Shown: positions 62,630-64,000 of the stretch, piece by piece | Layout of the letters: each line of letters starts with the position of its first letter | Position numbering within the stretch: position 1 is the first letter of the stretch | Assembly (NCBI GenBank): GCA_002497295.1 | Contig: DANO01000018.1 | Span: forward strand, 1 to 64,000 | Length of the DNA: 64,000 bases | Reading direction: 5' to 3' | Source: Euryarchaeota archaeon UBA171 | GTDB taxonomy: Archaea > Thermoplasmatota > Poseidoniia > Poseidoniales > Thalassarchaeaceae | Made by a program: the position numbers and the translations under genes | Notes under the pieces: generated by a model | The model's input: the letters and a program-made list of their open reading frames with translations, nothing else | The model's database searches: none | Told to the model about the DNA's origin: nothing

Positions 62630-63885
62630 CTTTCAACACCCCTATTCACGAGGGGGACGACCTTTGTCATGAATGCCTCCATGTTACGCTTCACACGTTC
62701 GTTGTCGTGATTGAAAAAGTCGAACCAGCACATTATCCGATCATCAGGATGAAATCTTTCGATCAGTTGCTGGGCTACTTCGTCCACATTCCCGATGACT
62801 GCATTGTCAACCGCCTTTTCCACTTTACCCGGATCGATGGTCCCCTCCAAGGCATTCCAATAAGTCGAAATCGACGACTTAGATTCCTCTAAAGCATGCT
62901 CGGACCGCTCCACATTCGAGAGCCCATCTTCATCATTGAGAAAAACCATCACGGTTCGAGGCATCATTGAACGACTCCAAACTCCTCCGTCTCTATGGTA
63001 GCACTTTCGCATACGCTCATGCGTAGCTTCAATGATATCTGGCGGGGTTATGCTCAGGTTGAATACTTGTACTGGACGCCATTTATTGACTTCAACTTGA
63101 AGATGCTTATCATGGCTGCCAAGAACGAGATTCAAGAGATCTCTTCGCCATTCCTTAGGTATCGTGGCGATGGACTCAAACTCGTAGCGGCGGGGAATGA
63201 CGACTTCATCTGGAGAAGTCGAGAGCCCCCATTCTAAGACTGCTGACTCTTGGACACCCGCCCAATCTTCATCACTTCTGAAATTGTCGCGTGTGAGCCT
63301 GGTTTCTCTTATCATGGACGAATCAATCACTTCACCTGACAGGAGTCTAAGGAAAATTTCGCTTGCCTCGGCAAATACCTGGCCACGTAATGCCGGCCAT
63401 GCAGCCTCTTCAACAGGGTCCCTCGGAACGATCCCATACGGTCGTGCCATGAATTCAAAACGACCTGCAGAGAATCCGATATGAAGACGACGTGTCTCAT
63501 CTGGATTCACGCCGTGGATTGCGAGGAATGCGCCAACTCGTTCAGCTTGAGCGATTGGCCCCCCCGATGCGAGTATCGACATCACCGCGCTCCCTACCTC
63601 CATACGTTTTGTCCGAGCCATGACAGCTGCAGCGATTTGGAAGAAGTCGGTGCACAAGCCAACTTCACCGGGATAGTGGGGGACCACTGGGTTCGCATTG
63701 CTTTTCTGAACTTCCGTAGAGAGATGGGCTTGAGCAACCCATCCAACGTCAAATCCAAGATCGTCCGCCTTCTCAGCCTGGTCTAAGAAATTGGAGAACA
63801 TCTCCCTCTCACTGGGCTTGTAGCCGGTTGAATCCGGCGTCTGCGAGACCGAGAAGAAAATATCGAATTCCATACCATTACCCAT
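62626..63885 (-). CDS. Luciferase-like flavin-dependent monooxygenase
   Basis: 419 residues with a bacterial-luciferase TIM barrel: D-I-F-F-S-V at the start, F-D-V-G-W-V-A-Q-A-H, M-E-V-G-S-A-V-M-S, R-L-H-I-G-F-S-A-G-R-F-E-F, and a G-N-V-D-E-V-A-Q-Q-L-I-E-R-F helix near the end. Such enzymes use FMNH2 and O2 to oxygenate aldehydes, amines or ring nitrogens. The reductase is not adjacent. The start shares a base with the stop of the upstream SDR. Confidence 0.88.
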   Translation of the reverse strand: MGNGMEFDIFFSVSQTPDSTGYKPSEREMFSNFLDQAEKADDLGFDVGWVAQAHLSTEVQKSNANPVVPHYPGEVGLCTDFFQIAAAVMARTKRMEVGSAVMSILASGGPIAQAERVGAFLAIHGVNPDETRRLHIGFSAGRFEFMARPYGIVPRDPVEEAAWPALRGQVFAEASEIFLRLLSGEVIDSSMIRETRLTRDNFRSDEDWAGVQESAVLEWGLSTSPDEVVIPRRYEFESIATIPKEWRRDLLNLVLGSHDKHLQVEVNKWRPVQVFNLSITPPDIIEATHERMRKCYHRDGGVWSRSMMPRTVMVFLNDEDGLSNVERSEHALEESKSSISTYWNALEGTIDPGKVEKAVDNAVIGNVDEVAQQLIERFHPDDRIMCWFDFFNHDNERVKRNMEAFMTKVVPLVNRGVER

Positions 63886-64000
63886 CAGATAGAGCGCATT
63901 CGCCCGCCATCTACAGCCAGACTAACTCCGCGTATAGCCCCGCTTGAAGGAAGACACATCCAAACCACTGCTGAAGCAGTTTCCAGCGGATCAACAAGTC
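63885..64000 (-). CDS. SDR-family oxidoreductase, 3' end only
   Basis: The last 37 codons are visible and read V-D-P-L-E-T-A-S-A-V-V-W-M-C-L-P-S-S followed by G-A-I-R-G-V-S-L-A-V-D-G-G before the stop. This is the characteristic end of short-chain dehydrogenases (D-G-G closing the fold). The gene continues beyond the window. Its TGA overlaps the ATG of the monooxygenase by one base. Confidence 0.8.
   Translation of the reverse strand, partial: LVDPLETASAVVWMCLPSSGAIRGVSLAVDGGRMRSI

Overview
The window is archaeal. RadA, Hel308, the RNA polymerase subunit RpoK, an NMD3 homologue, an exosome Csl4 subunit, a Cgi121-like KEOPS subunit, Taw2 and an initiator tRNA with an A1-U72 pair all point that way. 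These sit beside aerobic and bacterial-type genes: UvrC, oligoribonuclease, heme A and heme O synthases, a Ccm-type heme exporter and tryptophan dioxygenase. With the large surface proteins, many peptidases, moderate GC and very tight gene packing, this suggests a marine planktonic euryarchaeon of the Marine Group II (Poseidoniales) type. That placement is inference from gene content, not a phylogeny. I see no insertion sequence, prophage, CRISPR array or replication origin, and no gap longer than about 150 bases.

Layout. 1-8.5 kb: the end of a collagen-like/cupredoxin protein, an MFS carrier, oligoribonuclease, a JAMM-motif protein coupled to Taw2, a 960-residue surface protein and UvrC. 8.5-16.6 kb: a STAND-like ATPase with a winged-helix head, two small Lrp-type ligand-binding proteins, a 1528-residue beta-helix/PKD surface protein and a DPM-like glycosyltransferase. 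16.6-24.2 kb: an AI-2E family carrier, an M29-like peptidase/thiamine pyrophosphokinase pair, a membrane-anchored HTH regulator divergent from a beta-propeller lipoprotein across an operator-like region, and dihydroorotase. 24.2-31 kb: initiator tRNA-Met, radA, then hel308/cgi121/zinc finger/pepF on the minus strand, and a hotdog thioesterase. 31-42.3 kb: an aspartoacylase-family enzyme, a subtilisin with a strictly periodic calcium-binding stalk, an isopropylmalate-synthase-like enzyme, rpoK-ctaA-ctaB, a thiolase and tryptophan dioxygenase. 42.3-56.1 kb: a GNAT, NFACT/Rqc2, a rhomboid protease, a ccmAB fusion with ccmC and a previously uncalled ccmD-like micro-gene, NMD3, PGI/PMI, M23-RmuC, a METTL5-like methyltransferase, a Csl4-zinc finger-RRM fusion and a radical SAM protein. 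56.1-64 kb: a 1270-residue polytopic membrane protein and a tightly coupled catabolic-looking operon (SDR, luciferase-like monooxygenase, asparaginase II family, semialdehyde dehydrogenase).

How the genes fit together. Three themes recur. The first is aerobic heme use: heme O and heme A synthesis, heme export and the heme enzyme tryptophan dioxygenase. The second is RNA and ribosome maintenance: Csl4-RRM, NMD3, NFACT, METTL5-like, Taw2, Cgi121, Orn. The third is a peptide-degrading lifestyle, with a cell-surface subtilisin plus M3, M29-like and M23 peptidases and an asparaginase-like enzyme, next to very large anchored surface proteins. Many neighbours overlap by 1-17 nt, so translational coupling is likely. 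The most interesting items are the Csl4-RRM fusion, the compact CcmAB-C-D cluster, and the membrane-HTH/lipoprotein pair with paired palindromic sites.
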